64,000 nt of DNA, taken from Allorhizobium sonneratiae. GTDB lineage: Bacteria > Pseudomonadota > Alphaproteobacteria > Rhizobiales > Rhizobiaceae. Positions 33,930 through 40,909 of this stretch are shown here, in pieces. The position numbers and the translations under genes were made by a program. The notes beneath the pieces are model-generated. The model worked only from the letters and a program-made list of their open reading frames with translations, was not told the origin of the DNA and made no database searches. The number at the start of each line of letters is the position of its first letter. Position 1 is the first letter of the stretch. The DNA lies in the NCBI RefSeq assembly GCF_023700755.1, contig NZ_JAMKOJ010000010.1:62001-126000 (forward strand), given 5' to 3'.

Positions 33930-34061
33930 CAGGCCTGCGGTTTCCATTCCCCTCCCAACGCAGCGCCCATCCCGACAGGCAACCTTACCCATTCGGGTTG
34001 ATGTCAGGGCGATCCACCTCCACCGGCTGTTGCGGATGTCTCATCTGCAACAGCCGTTTTT
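33930..34061 (+). ncRNA. Candidate trans-acting sRNA with terminator
   Basis: A perfect 9-bp terminator stem GGCTGTTGC (34025-34033) / GCAACAGCC (34047-34055) followed by GTTTTTG ends this plus-strand segment, yet no CDS precedes it. Upstream, CCC-GAC-CAACC (33971-33984) pairs with GGTTG-GTC-GGG (33996-34009) as a second hairpin. Single-stranded pyrimidine tracts CCCCTCCC and CCACCTCCACC resemble anti-Shine-Dalgarno motifs of rhizobial sRNAs. The 5' end is a guess; a TTGACA at 33926 is the only -35-like box noticed. Confidence 0.4.
34025..34061 (+). terminator. Rho-independent terminator without upstream CDS
   Basis: A nine-bp GC-rich stem with a 13-nt loop and a GTTTTTG tail on the plus strand. 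It is the strongest intrinsic terminator in this gap and is treated as the 3' end of the candidate sRNA. Confidence 0.65.
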
Positions 34062-34227
34062 GTCTCGTTCCTCCATAAAACTCCGGTACGCTTTTCCCCG
34101 CGAAAATCCGCAAGGGAACCATCATGACAGCCAGAACCGGAAGTCTGACGGCAAACAGGCCGGTCGCGAACCGCAAGCCCGTGATCTCACCGATCCGGCA
34201 GCAACAAGAGCGATGGCAATTGAGCCG

Positions 34228-34497
34228 TCAGGATCGATTATGCCGCCGCACCGTCTCCAAAGCGGTGCGCGCTTCCTGAAGCAGAGGCTGCAGATCCTCG
34301 CCACGCCGACCGGCCTTGACGCGCGCCTCAAGCTCTTCAATCACCTTGCACAGCGCCTCTTCCCGCCCCTCATAAGGCTCGTCGGCCATGACAAGGGCGG
34401 TGATTGCACCCGGATTGAAATCATCTGCCGTGGTTTGCACATCCGCCCGGGCCCCGAGCGGACTTTTGAGCGGGCTCTGTTTGCTGTCATCGGACAT
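34228..34497 (-). CDS. Hypothetical protein, 89 aa
   Basis: A soluble acidic/basic protein starting MSDDSKQSPLKSPLGARADV; the ATG at 34497 has GGAGG at 9 bp, better than the ATG at 34506. The second half is a likely amphipathic helix or coiled coil (EALCKVIEELEARVKAG then LLQEARTALETVRRH). No family recognised. It lies in a run of small genes that may belong to a stress regulon. Confidence 0.55.
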   Translation of the reverse strand: MSDDSKQSPLKSPLGARADVQTTADDFNPGAITALVMADEPYEGREEALCKVIEELEARVKAGRRGEDLQPLLQEARTALETVRRHNRS

Positions 34498-34678
34498 CGG
34501 TTTCATCCTCCGGATCTGCTGGTTTGAACATGCCCCCGTCAGGGGCGACAGGGGCCGTTTCTCTTGCTTTCAGCGCCTTTTGCAAAAAACGCTTCGGCTT
34601 TTTGCTGGCACAGTCGTTAAACCCCTGCCGCCGCTTTTTGTTCAGCCAAAGTCTCCGGGAGGATTTTGCCGGATGGCA

Positions 34679-34704
34679 GGAACTTTCCATTGCGCTTGCC
34701 GGTT
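34679..34704 (+). promoter_or_regulatory. EcfG-like promoter of the DUF3008/BON genes
   Basis: GGAAC (34679-34683), 17 bp, GGTT (34701-34704), one base from GGAAC-N16/17-CGTT. It is about 55 bp upstream of the DUF3008 start at 34759. Confidence 0.55.
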
Positions 34705-34758
34705 GCGATAGCGTCAACCGTCAACACAACAGCCATGAAGACAAAACGGAGATCAGCC

Positions 34759-34962
34759 ATGCCAGCCAAATCAAAGGCACAACAGCAGGCCGCAGGCGCA
34801 GCGCTTGCCGCCAAACGCGGAGACATGAAGAAAAGCGATCTGCAGGGCGCATCGCGGCAGATGGAAAAATCCATGTCGGAAAAGGAATTGCACGATATGG
34901 CCTCCACCAAACGCAAGGGCAAGCCTGAGCATGTGGACAACGACCATGAGGACAAGGACTGA
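34759..34962 (+). CDS. DUF3008-family small basic protein
   Basis: A 67-aa highly charged protein: MPAKSKAQQQAAGAALAAKR followed by a KKSDLQGASRQM segment and an acidic end (DNDHEDKD). This matches the small DUF3008 proteins found widely in Rhizobiales, of unknown function and probably stress-induced. ACGGAG precedes the ATG. An EcfG-like promoter is upstream, and the BON-domain gene follows 51 bp downstream on the same strand, so the two are probably co-transcribed. Confidence 0.78.
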   Translation: MPAKSKAQQQAAGAALAAKRGDMKKSDLQGASRQMEKSMSEKELHDMASTKRKGKPEHVDNDHEDKD

Positions 34963-35013
34963 TCTGGCGACAGGCAGGCACGCGCCCGCAGACGAAACAG
35001 AAAGGAAAACGCT

Positions 35014-35331
35014 ATGGTTCACAAAACCCGCCGTTACGAAACCACTCAGCCGGAAATCGAGAGACTGCATCCGCCTCAGGCCGCTCTGGAGGATGCGGTG
35101 GCGGATGCGCTGGCCAACAATGCCAGCATTGACGTAACCGGTGTGAGCGTCATCGCCCTTGGACAGACAATCGTGCTGAAAGGAACGGTTTTTGCGCCGG
35201 AAGAAATCCAGCGCTGCGAGGAAACGGCCCGTGCCGTGCAAGGCGTTGAGGCTGTCGACAACCGCCTTTCCCTCACGCCTGGCAACGAGGCCACGGGTGC
35301 TGCCGCCCCAAAACCACCCGTATCTTCATAG
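35014..35331 (+). CDS. BON-domain protein
   Basis: A 105-aa protein with a single BON (OsmY-like) domain: ALEDAVADALANNASIDVTG, then IVLKGTVFAPEEIQRCEETA and GVEAVDNRLSLTP. BON domains bind phospholipid surfaces and often protect the envelope under osmotic stress. No clear signal peptide is visible, so it may be cytoplasmic. AAAGGAAAACGCT precedes the ATG. It follows the DUF3008 gene. Confidence 0.83.
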   Translation: MVHKTRRYETTQPEIERLHPPQAALEDAVADALANNASIDVTGVSVIALGQTIVLKGTVFAPEEIQRCEETARAVQGVEAVDNRLSLTPGNEATGAAAPKPPVSS

Positions 35332-35448
35332 GCACAGGAGAACGCCATGGCCATTTCGTCTGAAAAGAATCCGGATCGTCTGACTGCGTGCGGCGCGAAG
35401 ACATGACGGCGCACAGATAAAGCGTTCCTCGAGAATGAAGCAGCCTGT

Positions 35449-36363
35449 CTATGCCTCTTTACCCTTGCGAAAGAACAGGCTGGAGGCAAACAGGATCACC
35501 AGCCCGAAAGGCAGGGGCAGTAGAAAATAAACAATCCGGAAGGCGATGAGCGCACCGATATCCCGCGTATGCAGCAGATAGGCAAGGGCTGCTTCCAGCA
35601 CGCCAAGACCACCCGGCACATGCACCAGAAAGGCCAGAAGATTGGCCAGCACGAACGCACCGGAGATGCGCAGAAAACCAAGTGTGGGCCCTACCTGCAG
35701 CAATTGATAGAGGCAGGCGCTGACGCAAAGATAATTGGCCGTGCCGCAGACGATCTGCGCCAGCGCCATGGGAACAGAGGGAACCTCTATGGTGAACCGC
35801 CAGAGGCAAAAGGGCCGCTCTTTCTTCCAGCATAACAACAGGTAGGCCAGCACCGTGAGCAGGCACAGGCTCCCCAGAATGCGGGCAGACGCAAGGCTTA
35901 ATTGCAAACCGGGAGCAAGGCCGCCGGGGGCGATCAACAACACCAGGCCGGCCAGCGTCACCTGCCCCAGACCGATGACCGTGGCACTGAACAGAACGAT
36001 CTTGGCCACGTCCTCTGCCCTGAGGCCCCATTGCGCATAAAAGCGGTAACGAATGGCACCGCTGCTGAAAGCGGCGATACCGACATTATGGCCGATCGAC
36101 AGGCTGGTGAAGGAGGTGAGCGCGATGCGGCGATAGGCAAGCGGCTTGCCCAGATGCTTCAGCGCCAGCATTTCAATCACGGTCAAGAGAAAATAGGACA
36201 GGGCCGCGAAGAGAATGGCCAGAACAAACCGCTGCGTCGCAATAGCCTGCAGGGATTGACCGATCTGGGCGAGACTGAAGCGGCTGAAAGCGCGCCAGGC
36301 AAACACGATCGCCGCCAGCGCTATGGCAATCATCACCAACCGGAAGACGAGGTGCCTGTTCAT
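35449..36363 (-). CDS. YbhN/UPF0104-type lysylphosphatidylglycerol synthase-like membrane protein
   Basis: A 304-aa polytopic inner-membrane protein of the UPF0104/LPG-synthase TM family. It has about eight hydrophobic segments and the conserved region VSACLYQLLQ and HVPGGLGVLEA. It corresponds to the flippase-like membrane half of MprF without the cytosolic aminoacyl-transfer domain, so it may move lipids rather than aminoacylate them. The ATG at 36363 (MNRHLVFRLVM) is preferred over the longer frame. The nearby PLD and EEP proteins also point to phospholipid metabolism. Confidence 0.78.
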   Translation of the reverse strand: MNRHLVFRLVMIAIALAAIVFAWRAFSRFSLAQIGQSLQAIATQRFVLAILFAALSYFLLTVIEMLALKHLGKPLAYRRIALTSFTSLSIGHNVGIAAFSSGAIRYRFYAQWGLRAEDVAKIVLFSATVIGLGQVTLAGLVLLIAPGGLAPGLQLSLASARILGSLCLLTVLAYLLLCWKKERPFCLWRFTIEVPSVPMALAQIVCGTANYLCVSACLYQLLQVGPTLGFLRISGAFVLANLLAFLVHVPGGLGVLEAALAYLLHTRDIGALIAFRIVYFLLPLPFGLVILFASSLFFRKGKEA

Positions 36364-36505
36364 GGCCAGACCCCGCGAGACGGCATCCGGCAAAATGTCG
36401 TTGGCCCCGTTGCCGGACCACACTCAACGCGCAGGCATACACGGCGTGCCAAAAGCGACGCCGGTTGAAATGTGCCGTCACCCATGCATCAACCACCCAA
36501 CGGCA

Positions 36506-37069
36506 TCATCGGCCCAGAAGATGGACAGCATCGCTGCCATTGCGCATTGACGGCCTGTCGTCCGAAGGCATGTCGGCATCATCGTCGATATCGATATCGA
36601 CCTCACCCAGTTCCTGCTTGAGGCGTTGTCGCGCCCGGTTCATCCGGCTTTTGACCGTGCCGATGGCGCAACCGCACATGATGGCGGTGTCTTCATAGCT
36701 TTCTCCCATCACCACCACCAGAACCAGCACCTCGCGATATTGCACCGGCAGCCTTTGCAGGGCTTCATAAACATCCCGGCTGCGTACCGACCATTCCTGC
36801 TCCGGCTGGCTGACGAGACTGTCCAGCATCGACTGGGCAAGGCCGACAACCTCGCGTTCGCGCTTGCGATAGGTGGTGCTGAACGTGTAGCGCATGATGG
36901 TGAACAGCCAGGATTTCAGCCGGGTTCCCTCGCTATACTGGTCGTAATGCGCAATGGCGCGCAGCAGGGTTTCCTGAACCAGATCATCCGCATCCTCAGG
37001 ATTGCGGCAGAAGGTGCGGGCAAAAGCCCTCAAAGCCGGTATGAGTTCCACGACTTGCTGTCGGCCCAT
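36506..37069 (-). CDS. ECF sigma factor, EcfG (general stress) like
   Basis: A 187-aa sigma factor. Region 2 has NPEDADDLVQETLLRAIAHY and the promoter-melting segment KSWLFTIMRYTF. Region 4 has YEDTAIMCGCAIGTVKSRMN, close to the CGCAVGTVKSRVNRAR signature of alphaproteobacterial EcfG/RpoE general-stress sigmas. The acidic C-terminal tail (VDIDIDDDAD) is unusual. No nepR or phyR gene is adjacent. Six sequences resembling its expected promoter occur within about 4 kb on either side. Confidence 0.88.
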   Translation of the reverse strand: MGRQQVVELIPALRAFARTFCRNPEDADDLVQETLLRAIAHYDQYSEGTRLKSWLFTIMRYTFSTTYRKREREVVGLAQSMLDSLVSQPEQEWSVRSRDVYEALQRLPVQYREVLVLVVVMGESYEDTAIMCGCAIGTVKSRMNRARQRLKQELGEVDIDIDDDADMPSDDRPSMRNGSDAVHLLGR

Positions 37070-37185
37070 GACATTGCCTCTCCAGTTTGACGGTTATTTT
37101 TGTCACATATGAAAATTCTTATTTAAGGACTTTGTTCCATCGGCTGGCACAAGGACATGCGCCGTGAACAGGTGAAACAGGCCTT

Positions 37186-37210
37186 GGAACCTGAGGGGTG
37201 GAAAACAGTT
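37186..37210 (+). promoter_or_regulatory. EcfG-like promoter, 66-aa membrane protein
   Basis: GGAAC (37186-37190), 16 bp, AGTT (37207-37210). It differs from GGAAC-N16/17-CGTT by one base and lies about 70 bp before the start at 37280. Confidence 0.5.
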
Positions 37211-37279
37211 ATGCGGCATCGAAGAAAGATCGCCGTCAATGCTGAAAGGCGGGCGCGCCAGTGTGGATGGAGAGAGCGG

Positions 37280-37480
37280 ATGCAGCGCAAGAAAGACGTC
37301 CTGGCCATCATCATCGCGCTTTTGTTCATAGCTGTCTGCGTCTTCTTCTACGCTTACGTGAAAGAGCTGCCTGCCACCGACAAAACGCGGGTTGAAGATC
37401 CTTACAAGCGCACAAAGACGTTGCCGCCGTCTGCCGTTCCCGATGAAACCAGCAATCCTGCCCTCAAGGAAAACAAGTGA
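37280..37480 (+). CDS. Hypothetical single-pass membrane protein, 66 aa
   Basis: The start at 37280 (GGAGAGAGCGG upstream) yields MQRKKDVLAIIIALLFIAVC with a single transmembrane helix, then a hydrophilic tail rich in Pro, Lys and Asp (ELPATDKTRVEDPYKRTKTL). The frame is open from 37157, but that part is Arg-rich and not protein-like. No family recognised. It sits between the sigma factor gene and the DUF4396 gene and carries an EcfG-like promoter. Confidence 0.6.
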   Translation: MQRKKDVLAIIIALLFIAVCVFFYAYVKELPATDKTRVEDPYKRTKTLPPSAVPDETSNPALKENK

Positions 37481-37493
37481 GCATGCCGACATG

Positions 37494-37519
37494 AAAAAAA
37501 GGGCATGATAATCATGCCC
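37494..37519 (-). terminator. Rho-independent terminator, minus strand
   Basis: GGGCATGAT-a-ATCATGCCC (37501-37519) is a perfect palindrome with seven T on the minus strand (37494-37500) just after it. It probably ends the leftward DUF4396 transcript, whose CDS stops at 37698. No other gene is visible in 37520-37697. Confidence 0.65.
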
Positions 37520-37697
37520 GGCCCACGCCCCGGAAAGCTCTCCATATCGCGGCTCCTCTTGCTGTCCCGTCGCTGGCACTGAATGGCCATGGGCAGTCCC
37601 TGCGAAAGGGTCTAACCTTGAAAAGCCAAGGATATTCCGTCAGATGCATGATTTCGCTTTCCGTATTTTCTAAAACACAGAAAGCCAAAGGGCGATC

Positions 37698-38501
37698 TCA
37701 CATCTTTTCCTTGATGCCTTGGGAAATCAGCCACCAGTTCATCGGATAGCTGGTGGCAAAGCCGGCAATCATGGCAAGCTGCATGGCAAACCAGAATTCC
37801 GGGGTATTCACCTCCACCCGGTGGCCGAAGGCGGCCGGATAGATCAGAAACTGAAACAGTGCCATCACCGCATACATGCCGATCTGCCAGGAGATCAGGG
37901 AGAGCGTATCGGCCTTGAACGCAGCAACGAGGCCCTGCCCGGGCGACAGCTTGCGCATCGGTACGATGGCGAAATACTGAAAGGCAATGCCCAGCAGAAA
38001 GGCCAGCACGAAATCAAACACCCAGACGGCGAAAATCTTTTCGCCAAAGAGGCTATGCCAGCCGAAAACCAGCGCCAGCGACGGCAGAAGAAAGGCCAGC
38101 CATTCAGCCACAATATCGCCGATCATGCAGCCGCTGCCGCAATGTAGAGCTCCCTTGGCGACCATGACCGGCATGGGCGGTTTTTTTCCGCCATGCATAT
38201 GGCCATGGTGCATGTGCCCGCTCTCAATGTGATCGTGCTGCATGGCATGATGGCCTGTATCACTGCCATGCTGATGGTGCATTCCAGCCTCTCCCGCCCC
38301 TCCGGATGCTTTGCGCGCGTCAGCAAGATAAAGCCAGATAACCGCCAGCGAGCCAAAAAGCGCTGTCACCGGCCAGACAATGTTCATGATCTTCATCGGC
38401 AGAGGATGGCGCATCACATCAATGGCAAGGCCGATGGCCGACACTCCGCCCAGCAATAGACAGAGGATTGAAAGCCAGTGATACCATGACGGGATCATCA
38501 T
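37698..38501 (-). CDS. DUF4396 membrane protein with His-rich loop
   Basis: A 267-aa multi-pass membrane protein of the DUF4396 family. Two N-terminal helices are followed by a loop containing about a dozen His and several Met (MHHQHGSDTGHHAMQHDH, then HMHHGHMHGG) that looks metal-binding, then CGSGCMIGDIVAEW and four to five further helices. GGAGGAAGG precedes the ATG. A perfect EcfG-like promoter lies about 95 bp upstream. Function unknown; metal binding or transport is suggested only by the loop. Confidence 0.78.
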   Translation of the reverse strand: MMIPSWYHWLSILCLLLGGVSAIGLAIDVMRHPLPMKIMNIVWPVTALFGSLAVIWLYLADARKASGGAGEAGMHHQHGSDTGHHAMQHDHIESGHMHHGHMHGGKKPPMPVMVAKGALHCGSGCMIGDIVAEWLAFLLPSLALVFGWHSLFGEKIFAVWVFDFVLAFLLGIAFQYFAIVPMRKLSPGQGLVAAFKADTLSLISWQIGMYAVMALFQFLIYPAAFGHRVEVNTPEFWFAMQLAMIAGFATSYPMNWWLISQGIKEKM

Positions 38502-38595
38502 CCTTCCTCCTTGGCTCGGTGTGAACTATGAGCCTCCGCGGCTCAGTGTGATCCATGATCCGCCGCATCGCTTCAGGCGGCGACCTTTTTGATCA

Positions 38596-38620
38596 AACGG
38601 ATGCTATGGCCGATGGTTCC
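38596..38620 (-). promoter_or_regulatory. Perfect EcfG-type promoter of the DUF4396 gene
   Basis: On the minus strand GGAAC (38616-38620), 16 bp, CGTT (38596-38599), an exact match to the GGAAC-N16/17-CGTT consensus of the alphaproteobacterial general-stress sigma factor. It lies about 95 bp upstream of the DUF4396 start. Confidence 0.7.
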
Positions 38621-38820
38621 CATCTGCTGCTGACGAATGGTTGGACAGGGTATGGAACAAAGCCGCAGACGCGCCGGTTTGAGTAAAAAAGGGGTGGACA
38701 GGGCGCGACAACTGCCTCAACAGCCATCCGTACCTTTCACCCCTGCCCCGGCAAGGACGGAGCCAACGATGCCTGCTCAGACGCAAGAAAACGGGAATGA
38801 CAAGACGGAAGAACCTTTAG

Positions 38821-38879
38821 AGCATTGTCCCGAGAAAAGTTTGAAACGGTTTTCCGTTCGGAAATGCGTAAACAATGCT
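38821..38879. repeat. Rhizobial intergenic palindromic element (copy 1)
   Basis: Arms AGCATTGT (38821-38828) and ACAATGCT (38872-38879) enclose CCCGAGAAAAG, then GAAACGGTTTTCCG. The same layout recurs near 47642-47682 and 60921-60990. These are dispersed intergenic elements of a kind common in Rhizobiaceae. Confidence 0.6.
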
Positions 38880-38976
38880 TCAGATCTTTTCAGCGCTTCC
38901 GAAAACACTGAAAAGCTCCCGGCTTGCCCATGCGGCTCACCGGGATTTTCAAGGGCGCATATCAGAGCATACGTTT

Positions 38977-40215
38977 TCAATCGATGATATGGCGCACCAG
39001 CCTGGGCAGGCTCAGGCTCTGGACAATCACGGAAAAGAGGATGACGGCATAGGTCGCGGATAAAATGGCTGGCCGTGCGGCCATCTCCGGCAGAGACAGA
39101 GCCAGCGCCGCCGAAATCGCCCCCCTTACCGCACTCCAGGTTAAGATCGCAACGGTGCCCTTGTCGAAACCGAACCATGGTTTCAGCGTTACAACTGTGC
39201 CGCCGATGGCAAAAAGGCGGATGACAAGCACGATAGGAATGGCGATCAGGCCGCTCAGAAGAAGACTACTCTTCAGATTGAGCACCAGCACCTCAAGCCC
39301 GAGCAAGGTGAAGAGAATGCCGTTGAACATATGATCCACCAGCCGCCAGAAGCCGAAAAAATAGGTGCGTGTTTCCTCGCTCATCGCCTGTGGTGCGCCG
39401 CGATTACCGATCAGAATTCCGGCGACGACGACGGAGATCGGCCCGCTTGCGCCCAAAATCTGCGCTGCCGCATAGGTGCCCATGACAAGAGCAAGCGAAA
39501 ACAACACCTCATCGGCATAATCATTCACGGTGTTAAAGGCGTGAAAGGCAAGATACCCCGTCACAATGCCGAGAATCGCGCCACCGGCCGCCTCCTTCAG
39601 CAACAACAGGCCGATATCGGCCAATGCCGGATCACTGACGGAGTTGCTGGCAAATTGCAGCGCCACGGTGAAGACGACAACAGCAATCCCGTCATTGAAA
39701 AGGGCTTCCCCTTCGATTTCCGTTTCGATCTGCCGGGGCAGTTTCACCGCGCTGAGCGTTGCCAGAGCCGCCACCGGATCGGTTGGGGCAATCAGCGCGC
39801 CAAACACAAAACACCAGGCGAAATTCACCGGCACATCGAAAAGCCGCATCGCCAGCCAGAACAGGAAGCCCACACCAAGAGCTGACACCACAACGCCAAA
39901 GCTTGCCAGCAGCAGGATGACGGCGCCGCGATTGCGCAGACGGTTCCAATCGCTGGTTACCGCCCCGGCAAACAGCAGGAAGGCCAGCATCCACTGCATC
40001 ACCGCCTTGTAGAAATCGATCCGGTTCAGGGACCGACCGACGGTATGGGCCAGAGGTTGGCCAGGCAAAACAAAGTCCAGCATCAGCAGAGCCAGTGCCA
40101 CCGCAATGCCCATGGTCAGAAGCGCCACATTATTGGGCAGATTGAAAAACCGCCGGTTCAGCCAACTGAACAGGGCTGTGGTGCAGACAAGGGCTGCAAT
40201 TTCATCGAAAAGCAC
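38977..40215 (-). CDS. CPA1-type Na+/H+ antiporter
   Basis: A 412-aa cation/proton antiporter with about twelve hydrophobic segments. The key acidic motifs are T-D147-P in FGALIAPTDPVAALA and N174-D175 in EGEALFNDGIAVV, the CPA1/NhaP type signatures for cation exchange. GTG at 40215 with GGGAG upstream is the likely start; the frame to 40506 is not family-like. It lacks a long C-terminal regulatory domain. It exchanges Na+ or K+ for H+ across the inner membrane, and an EcfG-like promoter lies about 190 bp upstream. Confidence 0.88.
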   Translation of the reverse strand: MLFDEIAALVCTTALFSWLNRRFFNLPNNVALLTMGIAVALALLMLDFVLPGQPLAHTVGRSLNRIDFYKAVMQWMLAFLLFAGAVTSDWNRLRNRGAVILLLASFGVVVSALGVGFLFWLAMRLFDVPVNFAWCFVFGALIAPTDPVAALATLSAVKLPRQIETEIEGEALFNDGIAVVVFTVALQFASNSVSDPALADIGLLLLKEAAGGAILGIVTGYLAFHAFNTVNDYADEVLFSLALVMGTYAAAQILGASGPISVVVAGILIGNRGAPQAMSEETRTYFFGFWRLVDHMFNGILFTLLGLEVLVLNLKSSLLLSGLIAIPIVLVIRLFAIGGTVVTLKPWFGFDKGTVAILTWSAVRGAISAALALSLPEMAARPAILSATYAVILFSVIVQSLSLPRLVRHIID

Positions 40216-40405
40216 CGATCGCTCCCATCTATGGAAAAGGCTGCGCCTGTTGAGAGCATATCCAGTCAATGCGTGCAGTGACGCATTCACTTCGTCTATG
40301 CGCGCATGCGCCTGTCTTTTGTTTTTGATGCGATGTATCCAAACGCGTCTGAAGCCTCCGTTTGGGGCGCTGTAAGCGGCGACTGCCGACCATCCACAGA
40401 ACAGC

Positions 40406-40430
40406 AACCCGCAACACCCACGATGGTTCC
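40406..40430 (-). promoter_or_regulatory. EcfG-like promoter of the antiporter
   Basis: On the minus strand GGAAC (40426-40430), 16 bp, GGTT (40406-40409), one base from consensus. Confidence 0.5.
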
Positions 40431-40473
40431 GTAAAGAGCCGGGCGCTTTCCGGCCCGAAAAGGCCATTGCGTG

Positions 40474-40498
40474 CGAACAATCGTCTCGGCTCTGCGTT
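40474..40498 (+). promoter_or_regulatory. EcfG-like promoter of the 114-aa protein gene
   Basis: CGAAC (40474-40478), 16 bp, CGTT (40495-40498). The -10 is exact and the -35 has one mismatch. The gene starts about 55 bp downstream. Confidence 0.5.
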
Positions 40499-40551
40499 GG
40501 ACGCACAGACCCTTCACCTTAAAACGGAGAGACAAGCACAAGGAGGCTTTC

Positions 40552-40896
40552 ATGCCATTTAGATCACTTCCAGCAAAAGCGGGAACCGGACGTAAAGTGG
40601 TCATGACCGCCGCAGCCCTTCTCATGGGTACGGCGCTGATCATCCCGGTCTCAGCCACCGGCGCCATGCGCGATCAAAGCGGGAGCACCCACTGCAGCAC
40701 ACCTTCTGAAAAGCGGCAGGGAAAAGACAGTCAGACACCGCACAGCGTGCAAAGGCCGGGCAATTGCGCCGACGTGCTCACACCGCCGCCGACCGGCGAT
40801 CACGAGCTGGTCGAACCTGCTCCCGATGTCGGAACCATGCCGGTGATCCCACCCAAAGCTTCGCCGAAACAGCAGGAGAAGAACAGGAGAGACTGA
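40552..40896 (+). CDS. Hypothetical exported protein, 114 aa
   Basis: AAGGAGG stands 6 bp before the ATG at 40552. The N terminus is positively charged, then hydrophobic (VVMTAAALLMGTALIIPVSA), a signal peptide with likely cleavage near SATGA. The rest is low-complexity, Pro/Ser/Gln-rich, with two Cys (THCST and GNCADV) that could pair. No family recognised. It ends 13 bp before the convergent ABC ATPase stop. Confidence 0.62.
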   Translation: MPFRSLPAKAGTGRKVVMTAAALLMGTALIIPVSATGAMRDQSGSTHCSTPSEKRQGKDSQTPHSVQRPGNCADVLTPPPTGDHELVEPAPDVGTMPVIPPKASPKQQEKNRRD

Positions 40897-40909
40897 TTTC
40901 GGCGGTCTC

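Larger units (their letters stand above)
38502..38976. other. Intergenic stretch with repeats
   Basis: No supported CDS. It holds the EcfG-like promoter at 38596-38620, the mosaic repeat at 38821-38879 and a smaller inverted repeat (CTTTTCAG 38886-38893, CTGAAAAG 38908-38915). A frame from ATG 38769 runs into the repeat and is not convincing. Confidence 0.5.
40216..40551. other. Divergent promoter region, antiporter and 114-aa protein
   Basis: This 336-bp stretch has no supported CDS. It carries two opposed EcfG-like promoters (40406-40430 minus and 40474-40498 plus). Confidence 0.5.

Noticed and set aside
34030-34527. 165-aa plus-strand frame opposite the 89-aa gene
   Set aside because: It begins within the sRNA terminator hairpin and runs antisense through a better gene with a Shine-Dalgarno site.
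38769-38987. Short frame MPAQTQENGNDKTEEPLEHC running into a repeat
   Set aside because: It is formed mostly from the palindromic element at 38821-38879 and only a weak ribosome site precedes it.
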